From Magnetospirillum sp. 64-120 (lineage in GTDB: Bacteria > Pseudomonadota > Alphaproteobacteria > Rhodospirillales > Magnetospirillaceae): a stretch of 64,000 bases of DNA. Location of the stretch: NCBI GenBank assembly GCA_001898825.1, contig MKVK01000008.1, forward strand, positions 73,008-137,007, read 5' to 3'. The notes under the pieces are model-generated. The model saw nothing but the letters and a program-made list of their open reading frames with translations. It had not been told where the DNA came from and did no database searches. The first letter of the stretch is position 1, and each line of letters begins with the position of its first letter. Shown here piece after piece: positions 18,722 through 28,488 of this stretch. A program made the translations under genes and the position numbers.

Positions 18722-19852
18722 TTATGGTCCTTGTTGCCTTGTCAAAGCGACCTCGGGGTCCAAATACCCTAAACCAAGGTCTCGCGCCACTGCCGCGTGC
18801 GTGATATTGCCAAGACAGACGTTCAATCCGGCCTTGAGATGGGGGTCTTGGGCCAAAGCGGCGGTCCAGCCGTGGTCGGCCAGGGCCAGCACGAAGGGAA
18901 GCGTGGCGTTCCCCAAGGCGAAAGCGGATGTGCGCGCCACCGCGCCCGGCATGTTGGTGACGCAGTAATGCACCACGCCGTCGTGCACATAGGTGGGTTG
19001 GGCGTGGCTGGTCGGGCGCGAGGTGGCGATGCAGCCGCCCTGGTCGATGGCGACGTCGACGATCACCGAACCGGGCCGCATGGCGGCGACCATCTGTTCG
19101 GACACCAGTCGCGGCGCCGCCGCCCCCGGCACCAGCACGGCACCGACCAGCAGGTCGGCCTGGGCGCATAGGGTTTCGATGGCGTCCAGGGTGGCGAATC
19201 GGGTGTTGATCCGTCCGCCGAACACTTCGTCCAAATGGCGCAGACGGGGCAGTGACTTGTCCAGGATGGTGACCCGCGCCCCCAGCCCCATGGCCATGCG
19301 GGCCGCGCTGGTGCCGACCACGCCGCCGCCCAGCACCACCACATGCCCGGGCGCTACCCCAGGCACGCCGCCCAGCAGGATACCAGCGCCGCCTTGTTCC
19401 TTTTCCAGGCAATGGGCGCCCACCTGCACCGCCATGCGGCCGGCGACCTCGCTCATGGGGGCCAAAAGCGGCAAGCCGCCCTGGGCATCGGTGACGGTCT
19501 CATAGGCGATGGCCACACAACCCGATTTGATCAGGGCACGGGCCTGATCGGGATCGGGGGCCAGGTGCAGATAGGTGAACAAGATCTGGCCGGGACGCAG
19601 CAGGCCGAATTCGGCGGGTTGCGGTTCCTTGACCTTGACGATCATGTCGGCATTGGCGAAGACCTGGGCCGCGTCGGCGGCGATTTCGGCGCCGGCGGCC
19701 CTGTAAACGTCGTCACTGCAGCCAATGCCGGCCCCGGCGCCCGATTGCACCAGCACCTGATGGCCGTGATGGACCAGTTCCTTCACCGCCGCCGGCACCA
19801 AGCCGACGCGATATTCGTGGATTTTGATTTCTTTGGGAACGCCGACACGCAT
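18722..19852 (-). CDS. ald: Alanine dehydrogenase
   Basis: From the ATG at 19852 the protein has 376 residues and begins [17 protein letters not shown], the standard start of the family. The Rossmann motif is [16 protein letters not shown], and the C-terminal [13 protein letters not shown] is typical. The enzyme interconverts L-alanine and pyruvate with NAD. Two further upstream ATGs exist at 19864 and 19912; a GGGGG stretch precedes 19852. It overlaps no gene, and ampG starts upstream on the same strand. Confidence 0.95.
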   Translation of the reverse strand: MRVGVPKEIKIHEYRVGLVPAAVKELVHHGHQVLVQSGAGAGIGCSDDVYRAAGAEIAADAAQVFANADMIVKVKEPQPAEFGLLRPGQILFTYLHLAPDPDQARALIKSGCVAIAYETVTDAQGGLPLLAPMSEVAGRMAVQVGAHCLEKEQGGAGILLGGVPGVAPGHVVVLGGGVVGTSAARMAMGLGARVTILDKSLPRLRHLDEVFGGRINTRFATLDAIETLCAQADLLVGAVLVPGAAAPRLVSEQMVAAMRPGSVIVDVAIDQGGCIATSRPTSHAQPTYVHDGVVHYCVTNMPGAVARTSAFALGNATLPFVLALADHGWTAALAQDPHLKAGLNVCLGNITHAAVARDLGLGYLDPEVALTRQQGP

Positions 19853-19892
19853 GGGGACCCCCATTGGGCTGTTCTTTTCGTAAAGAATGATC

Positions 19893-21164
19893 CTAAGCGG
19901 GGGCGGGTTCAACCTGACGCCGCATCCAGAGCAACAAAATCAGGCCCGGCACGGCGACCATGGTCGAGACCAGGAAGAAATCGACCCAGCCCAGCTTCTG
20001 GGCGATCACCCCGGTGGAGGACGCGATCAGGGTGCGGCCGACGGCGGCCAGGGACGACACCAGGGCGTATTGGGTGCCGGTATAGGACAGACTGCACAGC
20101 CCCGACATATAGGCGACGAAGGCGGCCGAGCCCAGGCCGCCTGAAAAGTTCTCGACGGCGATGGTCAGCGTCAGGGCGGCGACGTTGTGGCCCATCACCG
20201 CCTGCCAGGCGAACATCAGGTTGGACGCCATCTGAAGCACGCCGCACAGCAGCAGGCTTTTGAACAGGCCAAGGCGCGCCACCATGACGCCGCCGACGAA
20301 GGTGCCGGCGATGGTGGCGGTGAAGCCGAAGATTTTCGACACCGAGGCGATCTCGTTCTTGGAAAATCCCATCTGCACATAGAAGGGATTGGCCATGACG
20401 CCAGCGAAGGCGTCGCCCAGCTTGTAAAGCAGGATCAGCGCCAGCACGGCGACGATCATCCATCCCTGGCGGCGCGCCATGTCCAGGAAGGGGTCGGCCA
20501 CCGCGTGGCGCACCCAGCCCATGAAACCGGGCGGCGGCGGCGGCAATTCGCCCTTGGGCTCGGGGTTGAACAACACGGTCAGCACGCCGATCCCCACCAA
20601 CACCGCCATGGCGGCATAGGTGACCGCCCAGGATTGGCTGAACTGGGCCAGATACAGGGCACCGGCGCCGCTGGTCAGCATGGCGATGCGGTATCCCGCC
20701 TGCACGGCGGCCGCACCGGCGCCATATTGTTCGGCATCCAGGATTTCCACCCGATAGGCGTCGATGACGATGTCCTGGCTGGCCGAACAGAATGCCACCA
20801 GCACCGCCAAGGCCGCCGTCACTTCCGGCCGGGCCACCGGATCGTTGGCGCCCAGGGCGATCAGCGCCGCGATCAGCAGGAATTGGGTCAACAGCATGAA
20901 GGCGCGGCGGCGACCAAACAGCTTGGTCAGCACCGGCAGGCGCACATGGTCGATCAACGGCGCCCAGGCGAACTTGAAGATGTAGGGGGTTCCCACCAGC
21001 GAGAAATAGCCGATGGTGGCCAGGGACACCTGCGCCTCGGCCAGCCACAGCGCCAGGGTCGAGCCGGTCAGCGCCAAGGGCAGGCCGCTGGAAAAACCCA
21101 ACAGCAAGATGGTCAGGATGCGGCGGTCGCCATAGACCGCCAGCGCCGCCTTCAACTTGTCCAT
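19893..21164 (-). CDS. ampG: AmpG-like MFS permease (muropeptide importer)
   Basis: This 423-residue permease has about twelve hydrophobic segments. The AmpG features are RRILTILLLGFSSGLPLAL, the membrane-buried GTPYIFKFAWAPLID and SQDIVIDAYRVE. AmpG brings anhydro-muropeptides into the cytoplasm for cell-wall recycling. An AAGG ribosome site precedes the ATG at 21164; an upstream GTG at 21179 is less likely. It is followed on the same strand by ald after 40 bases. No beta-lactamase or ampD is nearby. Confidence 0.88.
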   Translation of the reverse strand: MDKLKAALAVYGDRRILTILLLGFSSGLPLALTGSTLALWLAEAQVSLATIGYFSLVGTPYIFKFAWAPLIDHVRLPVLTKLFGRRRAFMLLTQFLLIAALIALGANDPVARPEVTAALAVLVAFCSASQDIVIDAYRVEILDAEQYGAGAAAVQAGYRIAMLTSGAGALYLAQFSQSWAVTYAAMAVLVGIGVLTVLFNPEPKGELPPPPPGFMGWVRHAVADPFLDMARRQGWMIVAVLALILLYKLGDAFAGVMANPFYVQMGFSKNEIASVSKIFGFTATIAGTFVGGVMVARLGLFKSLLLCGVLQMASNLMFAWQAVMGHNVAALTLTIAVENFSGGLGSAAFVAYMSGLCSLSYTGTQYALVSSLAAVGRTLIASSTGVIAQKLGWVDFFLVSTMVAVPGLILLLWMRRQVEPAPA

Positions 21165-21221
21165 GAGTGCCCTTCGCACAAGGTGGGAAGGCCAGATTGA
21201 GCCGCCACGGTTAACGAGCCG

Positions 21222-21794
21222 CTAAAACTGATCCAGTTCCGCATCCCAATAAAGGAAGTCGCTCCACGATTGGTGCAGGAAGTTGGGGGGGAAGGCGCGG
21301 CCGTTTTCCTGAAGTTGGAAATTGCTGGGCTCGATCGGCCAGTGCAGCAGCTTCATCCCGGCCTGGGCCAGCAGTTTGTGACCTTTTTTCAGGTTGCACG
21401 GCGAACAGGCGGCGACCACGTTGGACCAGTTGGTGCGCCCGCCCAAGGCCCGGGGGATGACGTGGTCGAAGGTCAGGTCGTGGGTGACGAAGGGTTCGCC
21501 GCAATATTGGCAGGTGAAGCGGTCGCGCAGGAAGACGTTGAAGCGGGTGAAGGCCGGACGGCGGGCGGCGGGGACGTATTCCTTCAGCGAGATGACGCTG
21601 GGCAGGCGCATGGACCAGCTGGGCGAGCGGATTTCGCGGTCGTATTCCGACACCACGTTGACGCGGTCAGAGACGACGGCTTTCACTGCCTCTTGCCATG
21701 ACCAAAGAGACAGCGGGAAATAGCTGAGCGGCCTGAAATCCGCGTTCAGCACCAGGGCGGGAAAGCCTGAGTCTACACTCAATAGCACCTCCAT
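21222..21794 (-). CDS. HNH endonuclease family protein
   Basis: This 190-residue protein has an HNH nuclease domain at about residues 90-145. C-Q-Y-C is followed by LTFDHVIPRALGG with the catalytic His, NVVAACSPCN and KKG. The four Cys form the structural zinc site. Single-copy relatives with a conserved N-terminus (LVLNADFRPLSYFPLSLWSW) occur widely in alphaproteobacteria with no methylase or restriction partner, as here. A chromosomal maintenance role seems likelier than defence, but that is inference. Confidence 0.88.
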   Translation of the reverse strand: MEVLLSVDSGFPALVLNADFRPLSYFPLSLWSWQEAVKAVVSDRVNVVSEYDREIRSPSWSMRLPSVISLKEYVPAARRPAFTRFNVFLRDRFTCQYCGEPFVTHDLTFDHVIPRALGGRTNWSNVVAACSPCNLKKGHKLLAQAGMKLLHWPIEPSNFQLQENGRAFPPNFLHQSWSDFLYWDAELDQF

Positions 21795-21971
21795 CGGCCG
21801 TTACCACAAGATAGTGGTTTTGGAGGCGCAAATCCATCCCCGTCCCGATGACGGTTCAGGGAAGAATTCTTTTCATTGGTCCCTCAGGCGCCGGGCGGTG
21901 GGCCTCCGCCCACCTTGGCTTACGCGGCATAAGCCGCGCGGCCGCACTTGCGGCCGTGATTCGGCACGGGA
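21795..21971. other. Intergenic region with three tandem hairpins
   Basis: This 177-base gap lies between the HNH gene start and the esterase stop. It contains the stem GGTGGGC-N4-GCCCACC (21896-21913 region), then GCGGC-N4-GCCGC, then CGGCCGC-N4-GCGGCCG (about 21938-21958). No T-tract follows on either strand. It could be a transcript-end structure for the esterase or a folded leader; I see no coding potential. Confidence 0.4.
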
Positions 21972-22640
21972 CTATTGTGGAAGCGGCAGGCCGAAGGATT
22001 GGCGCAGGAAAGCCGTGGCCAGGGCCAGTCCGGGACCGTCGATGGAATGCTCCAGATCGGGGCGCATTTCCGCCAGAACCGGAATGCCCACCGTGACCAA
22101 GGCGGCCTCGGCGGCGGCCAGGCTGGCCGGGTTGACCACCGGGTCGGCGTCGCCATGGATCAGCAAGACACGCGGGCGGGACTGGATTTCATCGGCCAAG
22201 GTCTCGGCGGCGACCACCGCACCGGAAAAGCCGACGATGGCGGCGCAGGACTTGGTCCGGCGCGGCCCCACATGCAGCGACATCATGGTGCCCTGGGAAA
22301 AGCCGATCAGCGCCAGACTGGACTCATCCAGGCCGTATTCCGCCAGCTTGGCGTCGATGAAGGCGTCCAGGATGGGGGCGGTGGCGCGGATACCCGCCGC
22401 CAAGGCCGGCCCCGACCGATCCTGCAGGGAAAACCACTGGCGGCCGAAGGGGGCCATGTCATAGGCGAAGGGCGCGTCGGGCGAGATGAACACCGCGTCG
22501 GGCAGCATGGGGGCGATATAGGGCACCAGCCCGAACAAATCCTCGCCATTGGCCCCCACCCCGTGCAGCAGGATCACCAACTGCTTGGCGGGACCGCCGG
22601 AAGCGGGCGGGGCGATGTGGATGTTGTCGATGGCGGTCAT
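21972..22640 (-). CDS. Phospholipase/carboxylesterase family alpha/beta hydrolase
   Basis: This 222-residue hydrolase is of the carboxylesterase-2/YpfH group. The oxyanion region is ILLHGVGANGED, the nucleophile is S115 in GFSQG, the Asp lies in LIHGDADPVV and the His in LEHSIDGPG. There is no signal peptide, so the enzyme is cytoplasmic. Members hydrolyse short-chain esters or thioesters; the real substrate is unknown. It is divergent from gluQ with only 43 bases between starts. Confidence 0.9.
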   Translation of the reverse strand: MTAIDNIHIAPPASGGPAKQLVILLHGVGANGEDLFGLVPYIAPMLPDAVFISPDAPFAYDMAPFGRQWFSLQDRSGPALAAGIRATAPILDAFIDAKLAEYGLDESSLALIGFSQGTMMSLHVGPRRTKSCAAIVGFSGAVVAAETLADEIQSRPRVLLIHGDADPVVNPASLAAAEAALVTVGIPVLAEMRPDLEHSIDGPGLALATAFLRQSFGLPLPQ

Positions 22641-22683
22641 GGCTTTCCTGCAGGTGGGGGGCGCACAAGTCAGCGATTATGGT

Positions 22684-23568
22684 ATGGTTCGCGCCATGAA
22701 CCAAGCCGCTTCGGTCACCACCCGTTTCGCCCCCAGCCCCACCGGGCTGTTGCATCTGGGGCACGCTTATTCGGCGGCTTTCGCCCATCACCACGCCCGG
22801 GTCTCGGGCGGGCGTTTCCTGCTGCGCCTGGAAGACATCGACGCGGGGCGGTGCCGGCCGCAATTCGACGCCGCTATCTTGGAAGACCTGGCCTGGCTGG
22901 GCCTGGACTGGGATGGCGAGGTCCGCCGTCAGTCCCGGCATCTGGACGAGTACCGCGCCGTATTGACCCGGCTGGAGCTAAGGGGCCTGCTGTATCCGTG
23001 CTTTTGCACCAGGAAGGACATCGAGGCGGAAATCGCCCGATCGGGACATGCCCCGCATGGACCCGACGGGGTCCTGTATCCGGGGATTTGCCGTTCTTTG
23101 CCGGCGGCCGAGCGCCAAGACCGCATGCAAGCCGGCCAGCCCTTCGCCCTGCGCCTGGATATGGCGGCGGCGGTGGCGCAGGTGGGGCCGCTTCACTGGC
23201 GAGATTTAGATGAAGGCATGCAGGTGGCGCAGCCGCAAATGTTCGGCGACGTGGTGCTGGCGCGCAAGGACACCCCCACCTCCTATCATCTGGCGGTGAC
23301 CTGGGACGACGCGTTGCAGGGCGTGACCCTGGTGACCCGTGGCCGCGACCTGTTCGAAGCCACCCATGTGCACCGGCTGTTGCAGGCGTTGCTGGATTTG
23401 CCGGTGCCCGATTATCGCCATCACGGGCTGCTGACTGACGAAAGTGGCCGACGCTATGCCAAGCGCGACCGTTCGCTGACCATCGCCTCGTTGCGGGCAA
23501 GCGGGCATTCGCCCCAACAGGTGCGGGCGCTGGCGGGATTTGATAGTCTGTCGCAACAACACCCCTAG
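22684..23568 (+). CDS. gluQ: Glutamyl-Q tRNA(Asp) synthetase
   Basis: This 294-residue paralogue of the GluRS catalytic domain lacks the anticodon-binding domain. It attaches glutamate to queuosine in tRNA(Asp). TTRFAPSPTGLLHLGHA carries the HIGH-like motif, CFC near residue 108 is part of the zinc site, and YAKRDRS replaces KMSKS. The start is uncertain between ATG 22684 and ATG 22696; neither has a clear ribosome site. cobO starts 12 bases after its stop, so gluQ probably heads the gluQ-cobO-SYLF-cobQ transcript. Confidence 0.92.
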   Translation: MVRAMNQAASVTTRFAPSPTGLLHLGHAYSAAFAHHHARVSGGRFLLRLEDIDAGRCRPQFDAAILEDLAWLGLDWDGEVRRQSRHLDEYRAVLTRLELRGLLYPCFCTRKDIEAEIARSGHAPHGPDGVLYPGICRSLPAAERQDRMQAGQPFALRLDMAAAVAQVGPLHWRDLDEGMQVAQPQMFGDVVLARKDTPTSYHLAVTWDDALQGVTLVTRGRDLFEATHVHRLLQALLDLPVPDYRHHGLLTDESGRRYAKRDRSLTIASLRASGHSPQQVRALAGFDSLSQQHP

Positions 23569-23580
23569 GGAAGGAAGCCC

Positions 23581-24189
23581 ATGACCGAGGAAGCCGACGG
23601 CCAGCGCCACAAGGAAAAGATGGCCAAGAAAAAGGCCAGCCGCGACAAGCTGATGGCCAAGAAGCAGGGCGAGAAGGGGTTGCTGATCGTCCATACCGGC
23701 CCCGGCAAGGGTAAGTCCAGCGCCGCTTTCGGCATGGCCATCCGTTGCGTCGGCCATGGTTTCAAGGTGGGTATCGTCCAGTTCATCAAGGGCGCCTGGG
23801 ACACCGCCGAACGCCGGGTGCTGGAAGGTTTTCCCGATCTGGTCACCTTCAAGGCCATGGGCGAGGGCTTCACCTGGGAAACCCAGGACCGCGAACGAGA
23901 CGTCGCCGCCGCCGCCCGCGCCTGGGAGGTGGCGGCCCAGATGCTGGAAGACGAAACCATCCGCATGGTCATCTTGGACGAAATCAACGTGGCCCTGCGC
24001 TACGACTATCTGGACCTGGACAGGGTTCTGGCCGCCGTCGCCGCCCGCCCCGAAGGCCAGCACGTGGTGATGACCGGGCGCAACGCGCTGCCGCCCTTGA
24101 TCGAGGCCGCCGATCTGGTCACCGAGATGACGCTGGTCAAGCACCCTTTCCGATCGGGCATCAAGGCGCAGCCGGGGGTGGAATATTAA
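23581..24189 (+). CDS. cobO: Corrinoid adenosyltransferase
   Basis: This 202-residue CobO/BtuR-type enzyme transfers the adenosyl group of ATP to cob(I)yrinate diamide, forming the Co-C bond of coenzyme B12. The phosphate loop GPGKGKSS is at residues 40-47, and VQFIKGAW, ILDEINVALRY and MTGRN are family motifs. The N-terminal 30 residues are Lys-rich and may be disordered. A GGAAGG ribosome site precedes the ATG. Placement beside cobQ, which acts next in the pathway, agrees with the assignment. Confidence 0.96.
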   Translation: MTEEADGQRHKEKMAKKKASRDKLMAKKQGEKGLLIVHTGPGKGKSSAAFGMAIRCVGHGFKVGIVQFIKGAWDTAERRVLEGFPDLVTFKAMGEGFTWETQDRERDVAAAARAWEVAAQMLEDETIRMVILDEINVALRYDYLDLDRVLAAVAARPEGQHVVMTGRNALPPLIEAADLVTEMTLVKHPFRSGIKAQPGVEY

Positions 24190-24252
24190 CCATTTTCTAA
24201 CCCGCTTGGTGCAACCCGTTCAGGGGATGGGTGCCGTGCCGGAGGTCTTGCC

Positions 24253-24927
24253 ATGATGTCACGCCTGTTCGCTTCAATCCTGGCCTGCTTCCTGGTCGCC
24301 ACCATGCCGGTTCGGGCCGAGGTGGTGACGGACCAGACCCTGTTGGTCAACAAGGCGGCCACCACCGTCGAACGTCTGATGCGCGACGCCAACCTGCAAG
24401 GCGACCTGCGGGCCAAACTGTCCCGGGCGCGCGCCGTGCTGGTGGTGCCCGACCTGGTCAAGGGCGGGTTCATTTTGGGGGCGGAATATGGCACCGGCGT
24501 GCTGTTGACCCGCGATGCGAACGGCCAATGGTCGGGACCGGCTTTCTATTCGGTGGCCTCGGGATCCTTGGGATTGCAGATCGGGGTCCAGGACGCCGAA
24601 AGCATCTTCGTCATCATGAGCGACGCGGGCTTGCGCGCCGTGATGGAAAACCGCTTCAAGGCCGGGGCCGACGCGGGGGTCGCCATCGCCCATGTGGGGG
24701 CCGGCGCCGAGGCTGCCACCACCACCAATGTGGGCGCCGACATTTTCGCCTTCAACAAGGCGGTGGGCGCTTATGGCGGCGCGTCGCTGGAAGGCTCGGG
24801 CATCTTGCCGCGCCATTCGTGGAACGCCGCTTATTATGGGGGCAATCCGACGCCCCAGGACATCGTCATCGCCCGCCAACTGGACAATCCGCAGGCCAAT
24901 CTGCTGAAGGACCGCCTTGGCCAATAA
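24253..24927 (+). CDS. Secreted SYLF-domain (Ysc84-like) protein
   Basis: This 224-residue protein has a signal peptide ([22 protein letters not shown]) and a SYLF lipid-binding domain. Hallmarks are [39 protein letters not shown] and a C-terminal [17 protein letters not shown]. Bacterial SYLF proteins are exported; their role is poorly known, with lipid binding shown for eukaryotic relatives. It has no obvious cobalamin function yet lies between cobO and cobQ. The cobQ start codon lies inside its last codons, so the two are translationally linked. Confidence 0.9.
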   Translation: MMSRLFASILACFLVATMPVRAEVVTDQTLLVNKAATTVERLMRDANLQGDLRAKLSRARAVLVVPDLVKGGFILGAEYGTGVLLTRDANGQWSGPAFYSVASGSLGLQIGVQDAESIFVIMSDAGLRAVMENRFKAGADAGVAIAHVGAGAEAATTTNVGADIFAFNKAVGAYGGASLEGSGILPRHSWNAAYYGGNPTPQDIVIARQLDNPQANLLKDRLGQ

Positions 24928-26392
24928 GCCCATCCGCGCCCTGATGTTCCAGGGCACCGGTTCCGACGTCGGCAAATCACTGCTGGTGGCCGGTATCGCC
25001 CGCGCCCTGGTGCGGCGCGGCCTGAAAGTGCGCCCGTTCAAGCCGCAAAACATGTCCAACAACGCCGCCGTCACCGCAGATGGCGGCGAGATCGGCCGGG
25101 CCCAGGCGCTGCAGGCCAGGGCTTGCGGGGTGGCGCCCAGCCGCCACATGAACCCGGTGCTGCTGAAGCCGCAATCGGATGTGGGCTCGCAGGTGGTGGT
25201 GCAAGGTCAGGTGCTGACCAATGCCGGGGCCAGGGATTATTACAAGCTGAAGCCCAGCCTGATGCCCAAGGTGCTGGAAAGCTTCGCCCAAGTGGCCGAG
25301 GGCGCCGACATGGTGCTGGTGGAAGGGGCGGGTAGCGCGGCGGAAGTCAACCTGCGCGCCGCCGACATCGCCAATATGGGCTTCGCCGAGGCCGCCGACC
25401 TGCCGGTGATCCTGGTGGCCGACATCGACCGCGGCGGTGTCATCGCCAGCATCGTCGGCACCTGGAACATCCTGCCGCCCAGCGAACGCGCCCGACTGAA
25501 GGGCTATGTGATCAACAAGTTCCGGGGCGATCCCAGCCTGTTCACCCCGGCGCTGGATATCATCGCCCGCCATACCGGATTGACATGCCTGGGCGTCATC
25601 CCGTGGTTCGCCCAGGCCAGCCTGCTGCCGCCGGAAGATTCGGCCTCATTACGTAACAAAAACAAAGCTGGCGGCATCAAGGTCGCCATTCCGCGACTGC
25701 CGCGTCTGGCCAATTTCGACGATTTCGATCCGCTTAGCGCCGAAGACGATGTCAGCGTCGATTTCGTCGAGGCGGGGCGGGCGCTTCCCGGCGACGCCGA
25801 TTTGGTGATCCTGCCCGGTTCCAAGGCCACCATTCCCGATCTGGAATTCCTGAAATCCCAGGGCTGGGACATCGACATCGCCGCCCATTTGCGGCGCGGC
25901 GGCATGGTTTTGGGCATCTGCGCCGGCTATCAGATGCTGGGCCGCAGCGTTGCCGACCCCTTGGGGGTGGAAAGCCCGGCCGGGTCGGTGATCGCCGGCT
26001 TGGGCCTGTTGGCGGTGGACACGGTGATGGCGGGTGACAAGGTGTTGCGCTCGGCCAGCGGCACCGACAGCGCCGGTCATGATGTTCAGGGCTATGAAAT
26101 GCATATGGGCCGCAGTCAGGGTGACGATTGCGCCCGGCCGTTCCTGATGTTGGACAGCCGCCCCGACGGCGCCATCTCGGCTGATGGTCGGGTGATGGGT
26201 TGCTACCTACATGGCTTGTTCGCCTCGGATTCCTTCCGTTCGGCGCTGTTGGCCGGGCTGCGTCAGGGGCGGCAATCGGATTTGGCCTATGAGTCCCAGG
26301 TGGATCGGGTGCTGGACGAATTGGCCCGGCACCTGGAAAGCCATGTGGACATGGATGCGCTGCTTAGACTTGCGCCCACCACACCAGGGTAA
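24917..26392 (+). CDS. cobQ: Cobyric acid synthase
   Basis: This 491-residue glutamine-dependent amidotransferase amidates four side chains of adenosyl-cobyrinate a,c-diamide. The N-terminal ATPase domain begins [17 protein letters not shown]. The C-terminal class-I glutaminase has the Cys in [11 protein letters not shown] and the His in GCYLHGLF. The start is a TTG at 24917: AAGGA (24907-24911) lies 5 bases upstream and no suitable ATG precedes the conserved N-terminus. The start overlaps the SYLF gene by 11 bases. The 3' end overlaps convergent cbiB by 29 bases. Confidence 0.95.
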   Translation: MANKPIRALMFQGTGSDVGKSLLVAGIARALVRRGLKVRPFKPQNMSNNAAVTADGGEIGRAQALQARACGVAPSRHMNPVLLKPQSDVGSQVVVQGQVLTNAGARDYYKLKPSLMPKVLESFAQVAEGADMVLVEGAGSAAEVNLRAADIANMGFAEAADLPVILVADIDRGGVIASIVGTWNILPPSERARLKGYVINKFRGDPSLFTPALDIIARHTGLTCLGVIPWFAQASLLPPEDSASLRNKNKAGGIKVAIPRLPRLANFDDFDPLSAEDDVSVDFVEAGRALPGDADLVILPGSKATIPDLEFLKSQGWDIDIAAHLRRGGMVLGICAGYQMLGRSVADPLGVESPAGSVIAGLGLLAVDTVMAGDKVLRSASGTDSAGHDVQGYEMHMGRSQGDDCARPFLMLDSRPDGAISADGRVMGCYLHGLFASDSFRSALLAGLRQGRQSDLAYESQVDRVLDELARHLESHVDMDALLRLAPTTPG

Positions 26393-27371
26393 CCAGCCCG
26401 GCATTCATCAGGCAGGCGGCGGAAAACAGATGCAGCGCCCGGTCGATATCGGCAAAGGTGGTGCGCGCCCGGCCCTGGCCGATCCATTTCTGATCCACCA
26501 CCAGACCGGGATATTTGCGCGGCCCCCCCAAGGCCAGACCCAGGGCGCCGGCCATGGCGGCCTCGGGCCAGCCGGAATTGGGCGACGGATGGTGGCGGGC
26601 GTCGCGGAACATGGTGACCAGGGCCCGCCACGGATTGCCGCGCGCCGCCACCAGGGCGGCCAGGGTGACGATCAGCCCGGCCAGCCGCGCCGGGATGTAA
26701 TTCAGCACGTCGTCCAGCCGCGCCGAGGCCCAGCCGAAGGACCGGTATTTGTCGTTGCGATAGCCGACCATGGAATCCAAGGTGTTGACGGTCTTATAGA
26801 CCAGGATGCCGGGCAGGCCGAACAGCGCGTACCAAAAGGCCGGGGCCACCACCGCGTCGGAAAAGTTCTCGGCCAGCGATTCGATGGCGGCGCGGCTGAC
26901 CCCGTGTTCGTCCAGACTGGCGGGGTCGCGGCCGACGATGCGCGACACCGCGTAACGCCCGGCTTCCAGCCCCTTGTGCTGCAGGGCACGGGCGACGTCG
27001 TCCACATGCTCGAACAGACCGCGCTGGGCCAACAGCGTGGCGGCGACGAATACCTCGAACAGCCAGGCATGGGGCAGGACGCGGGCGACGAAGCTGATCA
27101 CCGCGCCCACCAAGGCGGCGACCGACACCATGATCAGCACCAAAACCACACCGCGCTGCTTGCGGGATTTTTCGCCCCGTTCCGGGCGGTTCAGCTTGCG
27201 GTCCAGGGCGGCGATGGCCCGGCCGATGACCACCACCGGATGGGGGATCAGGCGGAACAGCCAGTTCATGTCACCCAGCACCGCGTCCAAGGCCAAGGCC
27301 AGGAACAGCAGGAACAAACCGTCGGGCGCATGGCCGAAATGGGTGAAGAAAGGCAGCATGGCCCGCACCAT
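26364..27371 (-). CDS. cbiB: Adenosylcobinamide-phosphate synthase
   Basis: This 335-residue membrane protein of the CbiB/CobD family attaches the aminopropanol (phosphate) arm to cobyric acid. It starts with a hydrophobic [16 protein letters not shown] and the conserved [41 protein letters not shown] and [17 protein letters not shown] are family signatures. A second ATG at 27359 is an alternative start. It is convergent with cobQ and divergent from cbiX; its promoter must lie in the 118-base gap shared with the cbiX promoter. Confidence 0.95.
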   Translation of the reverse strand: MVRAMLPFFTHFGHAPDGLFLLFLALALDAVLGDMNWLFRLIPHPVVVIGRAIAALDRKLNRPERGEKSRKQRGVVLVLIMVSVAALVGAVISFVARVLPHAWLFEVFVAATLLAQRGLFEHVDDVARALQHKGLEAGRYAVSRIVGRDPASLDEHGVSRAAIESLAENFSDAVVAPAFWYALFGLPGILVYKTVNTLDSMVGYRNDKYRSFGWASARLDDVLNYIPARLAGLIVTLAALVAARGNPWRALVTMFRDARHHPSPNSGWPEAAMAGALGLALGGPRKYPGLVVDQKWIGQGRARTTFADIDRALHLFSAACLMNAGLVTLVWWAQV

Positions 27372-27389
27372 AGCGAAGTCACGAAACTC

Positions 27390-27418
27390 TTACAAATCGA
27401 AGCCGATGACCCTATAGT
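27390..27418 (+). promoter_or_regulatory. Promoter of the cbiX-cbiA cobalamin operon
   Basis: TTACAA (27390-27395) and TATAGT (27413-27418) are separated by the ideal 17 bases, 72 bases before the cbiX start. The remaining leader is too short for a cobalamin riboswitch, and no B12-box-like sequence is visible in it. Confidence 0.65.
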
Positions 27419-27489
27419 CCGCCACGCCCGGCCGGAGGCATGGACCAGCCGGCACGAAACCATAACGCTCGAAGGCAAGGACCAAGCGA

Positions 27490-28479
27490 ATGACCCAAGA
27501 AAAGACCGGCGTGATGATCTGCGGCCATGGCAGCCGCGACGTGGAAGCGACCAAGGAATTCGATTCGCTGGCCCGCCACCTGCGCCAGCGTCTGCCGCAA
27601 TACGCCGTCGAATCGGGTTACCTGGAATTCGCCCGTCCCATCATCAAGCAGGGCCTGGACGCCCTGAAGGAGCAAGGGGTCAAGCACGTGCTGGCGGTGC
27701 CCGGCATGTTGTTCGCCGCCGGCCACGTGAAAAACGACCTGCCGTGGGAAATCAATTCCTGGGCGGCGGAAAACCCCGGTGTCAACGTCGAGTTCGGCCG
27801 CGAACTGGCCATCGACCCCAAGATGCTGGCCGCCGCCCGCGCCCGTGTCGAGGAAGCCATCGCCGCGGCGCCGGGCACTGTGGACCGCAAGGACACCCTG
27901 TTGCTGGTGGTCGGGCGCGGCACCAACGACCCCGACGCCAATTCCAACGTGTCCAAGGTGGCGCGCATGCTGTGGGAAGGCATGGGCTTCGGCTGGGCCG
28001 AAGTGGCGTTTTCCGGCGTCGCCTATCCGCTGGTCAACCAAGCCTTGGAACGGGTGGTGCGTCTGGGCTATGCGCGGATCATCGTCTTCCCCTATTTCCT
28101 GTTCACCGGCATCCTGGTCAAGCGCATCTACGAATGGGCCGACCAGGCCCAGGCCGCCAATCCCAATGTGCAGATCGTCAACGCCCCTTACCTGAACGAC
28201 CATCCCCTGGTCATCGACAGCTTTGTCGAGCGGGTGGAAGAGATCCTGAAGGGCGAAACCCACATGAACTGCACTTTGTGCAAATACCGCGAGCAGGTGG
28301 TGGGCTACGAAACCCAGGTGGGCGCCGTCCAGGCCGGCCATCACCACCATGTGCGCGGCATCGGCACCGACGAAGACCATGGGCACCATCATCATGACCA
28401 TGGGCACGACCATCACCACGGTCACCATCATCACCATGATCACGACCATCATCATCACGACCACGACCACGACCACTGA
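27490..28479 (+). CDS. cbiX: Sirohydrochlorin cobaltochelatase CbiX (long form) with His-rich tail
   Basis: This 329-residue chelatase inserts cobalt into sirohydrochlorin, the first committed step of the cobalt-early pathway. It contains two CbiX-type halves: MICGHGSRD with LFAAGHVKNDLP (about 8-120) and LLVVGRGTNDPDAN with FPYFLFTGILVKR (about 137-255). M259-N-C261-T-L-C264 fits the MxCxxC motif linked to an Fe-S centre in long CbiX proteins. Residues from about 285 to the end contain some 27 His with Asp and Gly and could hold cobalt or nickel. A GCAAGGACC-like ribosome site precedes the ATG. It heads the operon. Confidence 0.95.
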   Translation: MTQEKTGVMICGHGSRDVEATKEFDSLARHLRQRLPQYAVESGYLEFARPIIKQGLDALKEQGVKHVLAVPGMLFAAGHVKNDLPWEINSWAAENPGVNVEFGRELAIDPKMLAAARARVEEAIAAAPGTVDRKDTLLLVVGRGTNDPDANSNVSKVARMLWEGMGFGWAEVAFSGVAYPLVNQALERVVRLGYARIIVFPYFLFTGILVKRIYEWADQAQAANPNVQIVNAPYLNDHPLVIDSFVERVEEILKGETHMNCTLCKYREQVVGYETQVGAVQAGHHHHVRGIGTDEDHGHHHHDHGHDHHHGHHHHHDHDHHHHDHDHDH

Positions 28480-28488
28480 GGCCCGGTC

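Noticed and set aside
21222-21794. HNH gene as part of a restriction-modification or defence island
   Set aside because: Neighbours are housekeeping genes, base composition is normal, and no methylase, helicase or toxin partner is present.
27372-27489. Cobalamin riboswitch before the cbiX operon
   Set aside because: After the TTACAA/TATAGT promoter only about 65 bases of leader remain, too short for the class, and no B12 box is seen. The same holds upstream of gluQ-cobO and cbiB.
28330-28479. Short tandem CAC/GAC triplets as a CRISPR or satellite repeat
   Set aside because: They are the codons of the His/Asp tail of CbiX, in frame and with no spacer structure.
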